DNA of 64,000 bases. Origin: Homalodisca vitripennis (lineage: Eukaryota > Arthropoda > Insecta > Hemiptera > Cicadellidae). Where the stretch lies: assembly GCF_021130785.1 (NCBI RefSeq), contig NC_060207.1:100481001-100545000 (forward strand), given 5' to 3'. The position numbers were made by a program, and so were the translations under genes. Below the pieces are notes generated by a model. It did not search any database. It was not told where the DNA came from and saw nothing but the letters and a program-made list of their open reading frames with translations. This document shows, piece after piece, positions 38,782-49,375 of the stretch. The first letter of the stretch is position 1, and every line of letters starts with the position of its first letter.

Positions 38782-39576
38782 TCTTCGAAGTACTTTATAG
38801 TGTACACAAAAACAGAATCAAAAATTCAGTGCTCACGTTTAATTTTCGAGTTGACACAACCCTTCTTCAGAACACACTGAATTAAAACATATAAACAGAA
38901 CTCAAACCAAAAACAAAAGACATAACCAAAATAAAATTTTAACAAATAAATACCATAAACAACAAGATCCCAATCAGCTGTATGTAGAATATTTGTAAAT
39001 GTTTACATAGAACTAAAATTTTTTTGTCATAAAAAGGAAAAGAGAATCATCTTAGGTTCAACCCATCTGGTTGCCTTGATTTTAAAATTAATTGATGTGC
39101 GATTTCAACATTTCTTAAATTTATCAGATTGGTATTTTGGTTGGGGTTTGGCTCTAAATGGTAAATTCCTTTTAGGCTGAAGCAATTTTCTAATTTATTT
39201 TGATTGTGTTGAATCGCATGAGCAGATAATGGTCTCTCATAATTTTGATGAGCAACATCAAATCGATGATTGGTCATTCTCACTCTTAATGGAGTGATGG
39301 TTTTTCCAATATAGTCTTTGGGACAGAATTTACAGGTTAGTTGATAAATTATGTTTTTTGTAGTGCAATCAATGTTACCTTTAATAGGATATTCTTTTTC
39401 AGTTGTGCTACTTTTAAACGATTTAGAATTTATTAACATCTTACAAATGCCGCATCTTGGCTTGTTACAAGGATTGCACACATTACATTTGATGTTATTA
39501 CTTTTTGTATTGCCTTCATACTTTAATTTCGGTCTAGAGAGAATGTTTTGTAAATTTGGAGGTTTTTTAAAATATA
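38781..39576 (-). mobile_element. Penelope-like element, 5'-truncated
   Basis: The minus strand contains the C-terminal zinc-binding linker and GIY-YIG part of a Penelope-like element, followed by about 260 bp of 3' sequence that runs into (TA)n. The 5' side stops at a mariner-type end (CAGGGTGTCCC at 39579), so the reverse transcriptase part is missing. Confidence 0.75.
39047..39565 (-). pseudogene. Penelope-like GIY-YIG endonuclease fragment
   Basis: In Penelope-like elements a C-terminal GIY-YIG nuclease cuts target DNA for reverse transcription. The open frame reads PPNLQNILSRPKLKYEGN, then CNVCNPCNKPRCGICKM (the Cys-rich linker typical of these elements), then IIYQLTCKFCPKDYIGKT, the GIY-YIG core in its usual retroelement form, followed by LRVRMTNHR with the conserved Arg and His. 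It ends at a natural stop after GLNLR. The frame is uncorrupted over about 170 codons, so decay is by truncation rather than point mutation. The reverse transcriptase domain is absent. Confidence 0.85.
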
Positions 39577-39578
39577 TA

Positions 39579-39960
39579 CAGGGTGTCCCAAAATTACAGG
39601 ACCAAACCTCACCAAATTGTTCAGGAGGTCAAACTGAACGAAAAATGTTATATAATGTATAGTCCTATCTTGCTTCGTTTACCTTAGATCGGCCATTTTG
39701 TTTTTGACATACAATTAATTTTATTTTTAGTACGGGTTAACCGATTTTGTTGAAACTTGGCATACATATTATAAACATGAACATAAGTTGTAAAAAAAAA
39801 TATTTTTTTTAATCTTATGTGTATTTTCAAAATGGCGGCCATTTAAAATATTAAAACTTAAATAACTTGAAAACCAACCGTTTTTTAATGACCGCCATTT
39901 TGAAAATACATATATTATGAAAAAATATATATTCGCCTTTTTACCAAACAAATTAAACCT
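39579..39960 (+). mobile_element. Mariner/Tc1-type terminus, fragment or MITE
   Basis: It begins TA|CAGGGTGTCCCAAAATTACAGG, the typical end of mariner-type elements and MITEs. Inside is an inverted pair of 18 bp (39821-39838 and 39892-39909, GTATTTTCAAAATGGCGG). No matching right terminus was found, so it is truncated or its other end has decayed. Confidence 0.5.
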
Positions 39961-41926
39961 ATTTATTACTAGCTATACAATTATTCGCAACGAGTGGAGT
40001 TATCAAAAATACTTTATTCAGAATAAGTACCAGTTATGTTTAGGTTCCGAGGAGGAATGTGATTTTATAAAATCTTTTATATTTCACTTTTAGCTCGTTG
40101 TATCCTTAATAAATAACAATAAAAACATACATTAGGAAAATAATAGAACTATGTAACAAAATTCGATTGTATTCAATTCAATTGTAGCAGCAGAGACCTA
40201 CAGGCCACTCCCAGACAAATTTGAATAACTATTTATTTACCCTTTTCCTTTTAAATGAGTTAATTTCGTAAATACAGATCTGCATGAATTAAAACTCACT
40301 ATTTTAACAACGGTCAGTGTTACCCTGTGAGACTGTGGAGATGTTATATATGTATTGCAATAAATAAATACCGAATATATAACTATAGCGGCCACGTAAT
40401 GTAAGTGGTACAATTGGCGACGATTAACAATACGTTTACGCTGATTACTACACTCCTGGATGGTCTCAAGCTTAAGATTTACCTCAAATTAATTCAAACT
40501 GCAAACATATTTCAAAGAAGTATAATTCCAATGACATCACATTAAAATTCTGTTTAATGTTCGTTTTTTACCTGGTTGACTAAATTTGTGTGCTTGTTGA
40601 CGACATATATTTTTGAACACTTTTTTAATAAGTTCCGTCATAGAATGCCGTTAAGTGCAAAATAGATTGGGAATGATTGTGGATACACAAGGATATCTCG
40701 AGTTGAACACTATCGAGGCTAAATTTTGTATATTGCCCAAACAGCAAATTAAAACTCACTCCGATAAAAAGGTTTTTACTCTCTGATAAGCTGTTTACTG
40801 GAGTGAAATAAATGTATGGACTGTTTTCTATCGGAGATAAAACATTCCATTTGTTATTCATTGTTTGTTGATCATCATCTTTAATGATAAGATGTTTTGT
40901 AATATATTTGAAACCTAGGAAAAAATAAAACACAATGTATTGTTTGCTACTGTTTTTATATCCGCGCCATATATCTGGGTCATTATTATTTTACAGTCAT
41001 GTGCAAGTAAGAAGGATTATAAAACAACACTAATTTCGAACAATATTTCTTACATGTAGGTTTTTAAGAAATTATTTGAATAATTGACGAATCAGTAGGA
41101 AAGGGAAGAGGGAAGAATGAATATGACACCGTCATCTCATCACGACCAAGGTCTTCTGTCATTGTTCTTTTTAGTAAATAGTGAGTCTTGATATTGAATC
41201 ACAATGGTATAGAACTACGTTCTATCTGTTTTACATTTTTTGTGTGAAAATTATCTAGCTGAAGTTAGGAGAAGTATAATGTTAGGTGTCTCGACACACA
41301 GTTCACAGTAATTTATGCCAGTAAGCTAAGATCTGTTTTTTGGGAATGACGTTGGAGGGACGGATTTATTTAATAAGGCGAAATTTATTTAATACCAAAC
41401 CTAACAACTATTTCAGTTTCATAACTGTTACAATATTAAGCCAATCGTTGAAAAAATAAACACTACTGAACCATTTATATGAACGTATACTTGACAAGTA
41501 ATATATTACTTATTTGCATTTTTTTACGCTGCATTTAATTTCTAATATTTAAACTTATGATCTAGGAAGATCGTTGATTACTGTGTGTGCCTTGACAAAT
41601 ACAGATTTGAGGTTAGGAGCAAAGGAACAGTAAAGACACCGTTGTGGTATAAACAGCCGACTGTTAATAGATCGGCTCCGTGCTGTGGTTGAAAAATAAC
41701 AGGACTCGGCTCGATGCTATATTTATTGTACGCAAATTTGGTTACAAATATTGGCAACTTTCTTCTAAATTCAAACTGATGTTTTGGATTTAACTCTCAA
41801 TATTTTTCGGTAGACACGATGTCAGCTTGTAAGTGGGATATGATATAATTGTCAATCAGATGCTTCTTCATTGAACATCCATAGCTAGACGATTAGCAAT
41901 AGTACAAGTTATGAAAAACTGCAACA
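39961..41926. other. Gene-free stretch
   Basis: AT-rich. No coding segment or transposon domain was recognised. Confidence 0.45.
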
Positions 41927-41928
41927 TA

Positions 41929-42428
41929 CAGGGTGATTCATGAAGTTCTCCCCCCACTTCTACAGCACATTGTACTAGTAAAAATAATGAAAAAATGTTT
42001 TATAAACATAGGTCCGAAAACGCTTCGTTAGCGAGTTACAGCTAGCGAAAGATTTCGCCTGAATTCCCTGGGTAAAGAGTAAAATAAAGCCATACTGAAC
42101 TTTTTGGAAAGGTTAATTAAGTAAGAAATATCGGTGGATTCTTATGTATTTTTACCTGATAAAGCTAATAAAATAGGTTTCAGAACTGTACCTGTAGTAG
42201 TTTTGGAGGGATTCAGGGTTTAAATGCAAAAAATTGGGGCACGAAACAATGTTTTTTTTTTAAGTTTGATGTACAATAACTTTGTTAAATTGGTAATAAT
42301 AACATAAAATCAACACAAACATTAACTGTAGAGAATTTAATTCTGAGAAAATGGATATAATCAAAGTCTAAAATAAAACAGAAATAAGTACCAAAACATC
42401 GATTTTATTCGGTATAATACATTACTAG
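41929..42428 (+). repeat. Left terminal inverted repeat of the DD41D element
   Basis: About 500 bp, inverted against 43976-44471 with only scattered substitutions and small indels. The outer 40 bp look identical. Homology stops just after ACATTACTAG. Confidence 0.9.
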
Positions 42429-42864
42429 CTGTAAAGAAAATACCGTACGGTATTTAGTTAAAAATAAAACAAAAACAAAATGTTTGTTCCTTAATGATGA
42501 GATAAATTGAGAAAACAAGATTAACTGTTAAATAAATTTGTTTGTAAATAAAAATATCATGTTTTATTACGTTGTATTTTTTTTTAAATAAAAATTTACA
42601 TCAAATTGTTCGAAAAATAAATGAAGCAAACATTTTCCCATTATTGTTTACTAATCATCGAAATGCAGTTTTTTGTTTTATTAATTTCTAAGTTGGTAAC
42701 GCACGAATAACAGCTGGTCAACAATGGTATTTCTGTACTGTTACGTTAGAACTATGTAATAGTGGTGTTTTGCAAGCTACAGCAGGAGATCGGGTTCTGT
42801 GAATCGTGTTATTAAATGCAATTTTTCTGTGAGTTATAATTCGATTGTTTATTCAGCGAAAAAA

Positions 42865-43930
42865 ATGCCTTACTTATTTACATCAGAGGAATACGCTGAT
42901 ATGGTTTTTATTTTGGGTTACTGTAATGGTAATGCTAGAGCTGCTGTAGAAGAATATGAACTACGTTACCCTAATAGGAGGATTCCAGATACCAAAACAA
43001 TTTCAGGAACTTTTCGTACTCTTCGGGAAACAGGATCACTACCAAGTACTAGAACCAATTATGATCGAGCTGTCCAACTTGATGATGATATTGTTATTAA
43101 TGCTGTTCATCGCAGTCCAGGTGTAAGTACACGACGTATTTCTAGGCGGATAGGAGTTTCGCAGTCAACGGTGTGGAGGTCACTTAATCGAAACAAATTT
43201 TATCCGTTTCATAAACAAAAGGTTTCAACATCTACAGCTAGGGGATGGTCCGCCGCTTCGCTTGGAGTTTTCCAACTTTTTGAATATTAATAATCAACTC
43301 TACAAGCGTATTTTGTTTACGGATGAGGCACAATTCACTCGGGATGGTGTCAATAACTTGCACAATGAACACTCATGGGCAGAAGAAAATCCACATGAGG
43401 TAGTGGAACAGAACTTTCAACACCGATTTAGCGTCAATGTCTGGTGTGGCCTTTTGCACAATCGGCTGATTGGACCTTTCATATTACCTGGACGCCTAAA
43501 TGCTGAGTTCTATTTGCATTTCCTTCAAGAAGAGTTGTCGCAGCTGTTAGAGAATGTTCCTTTACATCTGAGACAAAATTTGTACTTCCAGCATGACGGA
43601 GCACCTCCCCACTTTTCACGTGCCGTTTCTGCTTACTTAAATCATCAATTTCCTGGACACTGAATTGGTCGTGGAGGGCCTCACCCTTGGCCACCAAGAT
43701 CACCAGATCTATCTCCATTGGATTATTGCATCTGGGGATGGATGGATGAAAGACATTGTATACAAGACAAAAGTTGAATTCTCGTGATGAAATTAATTGC
43801 CCGTATTATGGATTCGGCTGTGCAGATACAGGGAAGCTCTGAAAAATTAAGAAACGCAACAAAAGCAATACACAAACGTGCTGTAAAATGTATTGATAAT
43901 GATGGCCTCATTTTCGAACATCTATTATAA
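42865..43930 (+). pseudogene. DD41D mariner-like transposase, inactivated
   Basis: The transposase would cut and paste the element at TA sites. The likely start is ATG at 42865 (MPYLFTSEEYADMVFILGY). The first part is a DUF4817-type DNA-binding region (ARAAVEEYELRYPNRRIP) followed by a second HTH (STRRISRRIGVSQSTVWRSL). The catalytic part has ILFTDEAQF (first Asp), YFQHDGAPPH (second Asp) and SPDLSPLDY (third Asp). Breaks seen: a one-base insertion in GGTTT at 43221-43225 that shifts the frame, an in-frame TGA at 43661-43663 where the family has Trp, a four-base tandem duplication in GGATGGATGGATG near 43737-43748, and further one-base shifts near 43775 and 43793. The three catalytic Asp codons themselves are intact. 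Confidence 0.88.
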
Positions 43931-43975
43931 AAAGGTGCGTACGGTTGGCCCAACCTGATTAATTTTGCTTAAAAA

Positions 43976-44471
43976 CTAGTAATGTATTATACTGAATAGA
44001 ATCGATTTTTTGGTACTTATTTCTGTTTTATTTTAGACTTTGATTATATCAATTTTTCATAGAATTAAATTCTCTACAATTAATGTTTGTTGATTTTATG
44101 TATTTATTACCAATTTAACAAAGTTATTGTACATCAAACTTAAAAAAACATTGTTTCGTGCCCCAATTTTTGCATATTTAACCCTGAATCCCTCAAAAAC
44201 TACTACAGGTACAGTTCTGAAACCTATTTTTATTAGCTTTATCAGGTAAAAATACATAAGAATCCCACGATATTTCTTACTTAATTAACCTTTCCAAAAG
44301 TTCAGTATGGTTTTATTTTACTCTTTACCCAGGAATTTCAGGCGAAATCTTTCGCTAGCTGTAACTCGCTAACGAAGCGTTTTCGGACCTATGTTTATAA
44401 AACATTTTTTCATTATTTTTACTAGTACAATGTGCTGTAGAAGTGGGGGGAGAACTTCATGAATCACCCTG
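43976..44471 (-). repeat. Right terminal inverted repeat of the DD41D element
   Basis: Partner of 41929-42428. It ends in ATGAATCACCCTG followed by TA. Confidence 0.9.
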
Positions 44472-44473
44472 TA

Positions 44474-47401
44474 TAATATTTATAACTTCAACGCTCTCAT
44501 TTCCACTCTAACCAAAACTAACACGACTGACAATCAATTCAATTCATAAAAAGAATTCCTCTTTTGATTTCATGAAGAAGTATATAGATCGTCCTAATCC
44601 AAAACAAACTGACATTAACCTTCAGGGCAAAGTTATTTATTAATTACATGTCATACGAAGCCAAACTAATGGTACTTCTAATTTTATTAAAAGTTTTATT
44701 TTGTAAATTTCCAAATAAAATTACACTTTTAATTTAATTGTTTAAAATCCCATTAATTAATTTTGTCAATTATTTCCTCACCGAAAATATTCGGATGAAT
44801 CTGAGTTTTGGATTAGCGAACTCTACTATAATTAATCAAATTTTATATGGAACGGTGTATGTTATGGGACTAAGTGATGAGACGTTATGTTCTTTCTCAG
44901 GAGGACTTACTTGTTTATACCTGCCAAAAGAACCTAAACTGGGTAGGCTATACATTGAGTACAGAAAAGACTAATAGGTCACTTACATCTGGGAAACCAA
45001 GTCTATTGTGTACAAATTGTTGAGGTAAAGGGTTCGAGGATAATTTTATCAATAAATCTAGTTGAATGAGGAGGACGAGGCTTTTGGACTCCTTGGAGTT
45101 TAAAGTTTTTAAGCCTAAACGTGAGTGAAAGGTGGCCACTGCGCTTTGACTGGTACAGAGCGAAAGAGAGCCAACTGACAACATTCAGCATCAATAGTTA
45201 TTTGTAACTGTCCACAACCGTCATCTATCCGTCATCTCACTTATACCTGTTACCTTCACGACGGCTCAAATTGAAGACACTTTGAAAAATGTTGTTATGG
45301 TCAGAATACTTCCAGTTTTAGCCTACATGACACATCAATGATACCTGACTGTTCGGGAAATATTTCAATAAACGTAGAAGTATTCGTGTTATATTACCAA
45401 AACAGTAACGTACGTGATTTTACGACAGAGTGAAATAAAAGGTGTGACGAGATTCTTTGCCGAAGAGTGACCATCTCAGATTTCGAGGGGACTAATCGCC
45501 ATTGCATCACGGATGCCCGCAGTGCCGCGGTATCCGGTAGGTCGCTGAGGTCATGGCGGGTTGGGCATGCAGATCCAGATCTGAACCGCGCCCTAGCGGC
45601 CTGACCTGCAACTATTCCCAGCGGTGCGGTCACTGTTCAGCTGGCCGTGACGTCACGGATCGGACAAGTGTTGGAGGAAAGGTTAACAACTATTTTCTAG
45701 AAGCTTGAGACAACCAGTGCTTACGAAGAAGCCCAATTACATAACGAGTGTAAATGAAACATTTCTGTACTTTGTAGATAAAGCAGAGACTGTTAGGCCT
45801 ACTAGCAGAGATCGACTGTTTCTTGGTGAAAGGTACTAATGAACAGCAGTCAAAATAGTTTTCTAGTTTACGTGGGATCTGAACTGGTTGTGGCTCTATT
45901 TCTGGTCCCCTCTCCACCCAAAAGTTGACCTCTACAAGACATGTTATTTTCGAAAGAAGAACGAAATCCGAATCTTTGCAAATAAGCTCTGTCTATGGAG
46001 CAGTAGCCCTTAAGTCACGCAACCCTTATTTACTAGTGGGTAATAACGCCCTACTTACAAGCTGTGATTCATCAACTGACACCATGGCGTACAGAGAATT
46101 TTTAATATGAGTCTATATGCATAGTGGAATGTTGTGTTGATTTTGATATGGCCCTATACATTTAAATTTTATCTTTACCGTATTTAAACTAGTTTTCTTT
46201 ATTTTCATATAACGATTAAATATGTAATAAACTAAACAAAATCAAACAAGAATTAACAAAACTTGTCATTGTAGATCGGGAAGACAGTCGATGATTGTAT
46301 GGCCAATTCGCCCATTAACATGTAAGTGCGTGGGGAGCTTTTAGATCGTCGAAGGTTCACATTCCTTCAGAAGCTACGGTCCTCTGGACAGAGATCCAGC
46401 CACATTCAATTACTTATTATTTTAGTTTTAGTAGCATTTAATTTATAGAAACGGAATTGAAAGATTGTTTTATTATCTTTACAACATCCATAGTATTTCA
46501 GTGAAAATTTTGTATTACTACCTTCAGTACATCTAATACTTTACCATATACGAAACATTGATAAAGAAAATTGTGTACACAAAGTCAGACATATGCCCTA
46601 TCGCGAAAGATCTTAACAATTTACTATCGTATAAACGATGAAACCGTTTGACAAAATGAGTCCTCTGCGCTGCAAACCGGACTCTTATGAATACAAGTGG
46701 TCAAGGTGAGGTAGTTTAGACAGCTATGTAAATAAACACGTTCAGTCAGAAATCGGGGCGCCACGCGGCCCCTCGTACATTGTGATTTTTTTCTCGTACC
46801 AACACTGCCTGGTGGATATAGTATATTTTTAATTTGCTAAGAAATCACGGAGGCAATATACACTAAGAGTTTATTGAGGTGAATCGCGTGCACCGGTTGT
46901 AATCCGGAAATAACCGGTTTAAAACAATGCAGTCAGTCTTCTATGTTTTTCTTCCTCTTTGCTTTGTCACGCAAACTTCCATGTGAGCTGTCAGCGAAGC
47001 TGCGAAATTTACTCTTCATCCAAATCTCGCATGTCACATTTTAAATTTTTATTTAAATACAGTTTTGGATTGACATTTTGCAAGATCAAATAAATTGAAG
47101 ACAATTCATATTTTCTATATATGTTTAAAGGAAAAATTTGTATCACTACCGTGAGGGTTTTAACAATCTGTTTTAAATATTCAAGTTGGTTTGAACAAAA
47201 GTTGATGTAAAACCATGCGTTTACTATTATTTATTGATTTTAGTGTTCTATTTAATTGAATAATCCGCTAGTTCTTGTAAGAATATTAGAAACCGTATGT
47301 AGGAGAAGGAATAATATCAGAAATTAAAAATAATTTACAAAACTATGTATTAATTTTTATTGATTTTATTGTTTTGTTTAAATGAAAACGTTGAAATGAA
47401 T
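44474..47401. other. Intergenic stretch with a GC-rich island
   Basis: No gene was recognised. Most of it is AT-rich. The 45.45-45.68 kb segment is clearly GC-rich with several CpGs and contains a 14-bp palindrome around a CRE-like TGACGTCA (45645-45658). Open frames over this island do not resemble any protein I know. The 46.74-46.95 kb part is also moderately GC-rich. Confidence 0.45.
45645..45658. promoter_or_regulatory. CRE-like palindrome in a GC-rich island
   Basis: CCGTGACGTCACGG is a perfect 14-bp palindrome with the full cAMP-response-element core TGACGTCA, the binding site of CREB/ATF bZIP dimers. The island around it is GC-rich. Whether it belongs to a promoter or to an unrecognised transposon cannot be told. 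Confidence 0.3.
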
Positions 47402-47932
47402 TGTTACGAGAGTATGGGAGAACGTTCAAGACAAGTGGGCCAACCCCCGATACAAAGGGATAATCGATAAAAACCGTTGTTGGCAGTCAGTGCGTCCGAC
47501 TCCGTCCTCCTTATCTGAGCGGTGAATGGGCGATGTGACCCTTTGTCTACTAAGTTCTGGACTTCTCCACTTGAATGATCTGGAAGCGGGCCTTATAAGG
47601 AGCTGGAGCGACTCAGCGAGTGGAGTTGAGCCCCAAAAGTGAGCTTGTGAAGGGGCAGAACTAGTGATAATACTCGTGACAGCTGTATTTGTGTTAATAA
47701 CTATTGATTGTGTCAGTGTATAGACTCTTCTGTAATTAATTACATAGTCAAATTAGTTAATAGTGGATTATGACAAAATAATTAGTGACAATTATTGAGT
47801 TTTGTAAACAAGTAGTTTATTTATGCCAGCTAAGATTTAAGTAGATATTGTATTTAGATTTATTTGCAAGAGTAATAAATATTTAATGGATTCAATATTC
47901 ACCGAGTGTTTCATGTTAGCAAACCCGTAACA
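47402..47932 (+). mobile_element. LTR (solo or 5' LTR remnant)
   Basis: A 531-bp segment starts TGTTACGAGAG and ends CCCGTAACA, so it has the TG..CA ends within a short inverted repeat (TGTTACG/CGTAACA) typical of retroviral-type LTRs of insect retrotransposons. Inside are a TATA-like CTTATAAGG at 47592-47600 and an AATAAA at 47874-47879, in the order promoter then poly(A) signal. The flanks are GAAT and GTAT, not a perfect 4-bp duplication. The bases after it (GTATCATAATAGGAGC) could be a primer-binding/leader region, so this may be a 5' LTR with a deleted body. No gag or pol follows. Confidence 0.65.
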
Positions 47933-48549
47933 GTATCATAATAGGAGCTTTCGAGCACTTGCCATCACAAGTTGGAGTCGGACTAATCAATAGGCTCCCT
48001 GAGGGCATCAAACAACTAAATGAAACAAAAATATCAAAACACGACTAAAACATTTTCTAATGTCAAAAGCGCTTTACTCGACTGATGTTTATGATGGGCC
48101 GCTGGAATGATTTTTTTAAAATTAACAACAATCACGAAACCTCAATCAAGAATTGTATAGCATTCATTGTATGTATTTACCTTGACTAACATAATTTATC
48201 TGATGTAGTTATGTATTTTATATAGTTACATTGACGCATGCCATGGAATATTGTAATTGTTTCACACAATAAAGAATATTATTATTATATCTCATCAACC
48301 TAACATTGTACGAGGTATGGGATTGATTGAGATTGAGTACGTCACGGAATAGCGTCACTTCTTTTAGAGGGTGCTACAACAATGCACAGATTATTTGGAT
48401 TTCCTGTTCCATTGACTACATCTTATCCATAAAGCATACTGATGACAGAGTAAATTTACTAAAAACATGATCAATCATTGTAAATGATGAATCTTTCATA
48501 GTTTCAGTAGCAGTAGTAGTATTAATCGTGTTTTGTATGTTATAACTAC
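47933..48549. other. Gene-free stretch after the LTR
   Basis: Possibly a short piece of retrotransposon leader at its left end. The rest shows nothing recognisable. Confidence 0.35.
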
Positions 48550-49180
48550 AGTAAAAAGGCCAATGGTTGGAAAATCATAGTTTTTGGAGAAAACTTTAGA
48601 CAAGTATTACCCGTAACCTCACATTCAAAAAAATTTCAAATAATTGATTCGCGTATTCAAAGAAGTAAATTTTCGCCTGCTGTTCAGATACTACAACTTC
48701 CAGAATATTTGTGAGCAAGGGACGATGAAAAATAATGATATAAATAATTATTACGATTAGATAATGGACATCTAAGTACTGACTTAGGTAAATATATTAT
48801 TAAGATTCCACAATAGTTTACATGTGATAACTCTATAATCAGTCATTTTTATGGAAAAGATTTTAAAAGTGAAAACATTAATGAAAATGCCATTAGCGAC
48901 AAAGGCATACGCCTACTTAAGACGACTGTGAAATACACAACACTCAAGTTCTTAATATAATTTCTGGAGTAGAAAAATCTCATTTAAAAGTATAGACTCC
49001 ATAATATCTGATGATGAAACGGAAAAGTTGAACATATAATTGTAATATTTAAACTTAATAACACACCATCTGGAATGCCACCACACAATTTGAAAATAGA
49101 AAATTTGAGTTATTATTATGTTAATCAGAATTTGTCTTCTGGAGTGGCAAATGGAGTAACACTAGTACTAGTATGTACTA
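48550..49180 (+). pseudogene. Decayed Helitron (PIF1-like) helicase fragment
   Basis: Scattered frames spell known Helitron helicase blocks in order: KIIVFGENFRQVLPVTSHS (Walker B-like FGGDFRQVLPV with G and D altered), then a NNYYRL- and NGHLST-like region, VKIP-like and ENAISDKG-like blocks, SIISDDETEKLN, and TPSGMPPHNLKIENLSYYY ending NLSSGVANGVTL (family LNLSSGLCNGTRL). Many stops and frameshifts separate the blocks, so it cannot be functional. The N-terminal Rep region is absent. Confidence 0.75.
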
Positions 49181-49203
49181 TGTAATGTAGTATGTAATGG
49201 AGT

Positions 49204-49375
49204 AATATAGGTACTAGAAGTAATATTCAATATAAAATTTGTTGCTTTTTACTTTCAATGGGGTGACACCACAAACTTCCGCACTGAGTAGCTACGTCAC
49301 TGCACTGAAGTCATTTTATTTTTATATCATTCTACCCACAAATTTATATTGAATATTACTTCTAGTACCTATATT
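49204..49375. repeat. 33-bp inverted repeat with 106-bp loop
   Basis: The arms 49204-49236 and 49343-49375 are perfect inverted copies (AATATAGGTACTAGAAGTAA...). The loop holds GGGGTGACACCAC and GCTACGTCACTGC. It could be a small MITE or a hairpin-forming remnant at the end of the Helitron helicase fragment. Confidence 0.75.

Larger units (their letters stand above)
41929..44471 (+). mobile_element. DD41D mariner-like element with ~500-bp inverted repeats
   Basis: Both boundaries are visible. TA at 41927-41928 and 44472-44473 is the target duplication, and each end starts CAGGGTGATTCATGAAGTTC. The inverted repeats run 41929-42428 and 43976-44471 and match almost throughout. The single gene between them encodes an IS630/Tc1/mariner-superfamily transposase with a DUF4817-like helix-turn-helix N-terminus. 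The spacing from the second to the third catalytic Asp is 41 residues (counting one stop codon as a residue), which is the DD41D group. The gene is inactivated, but the ends look well preserved. Confidence 0.9.

Noticed and set aside
46295..46380. A-box/B-box-like pair (TGGCCAATTCG and GGTTCACATTCC) suggesting a tRNA-derived SINE or tRNA gene
   Set aside because: The B-box lacks the GGTTCGA core, no cloverleaf could be drawn, and no A-rich tail follows.
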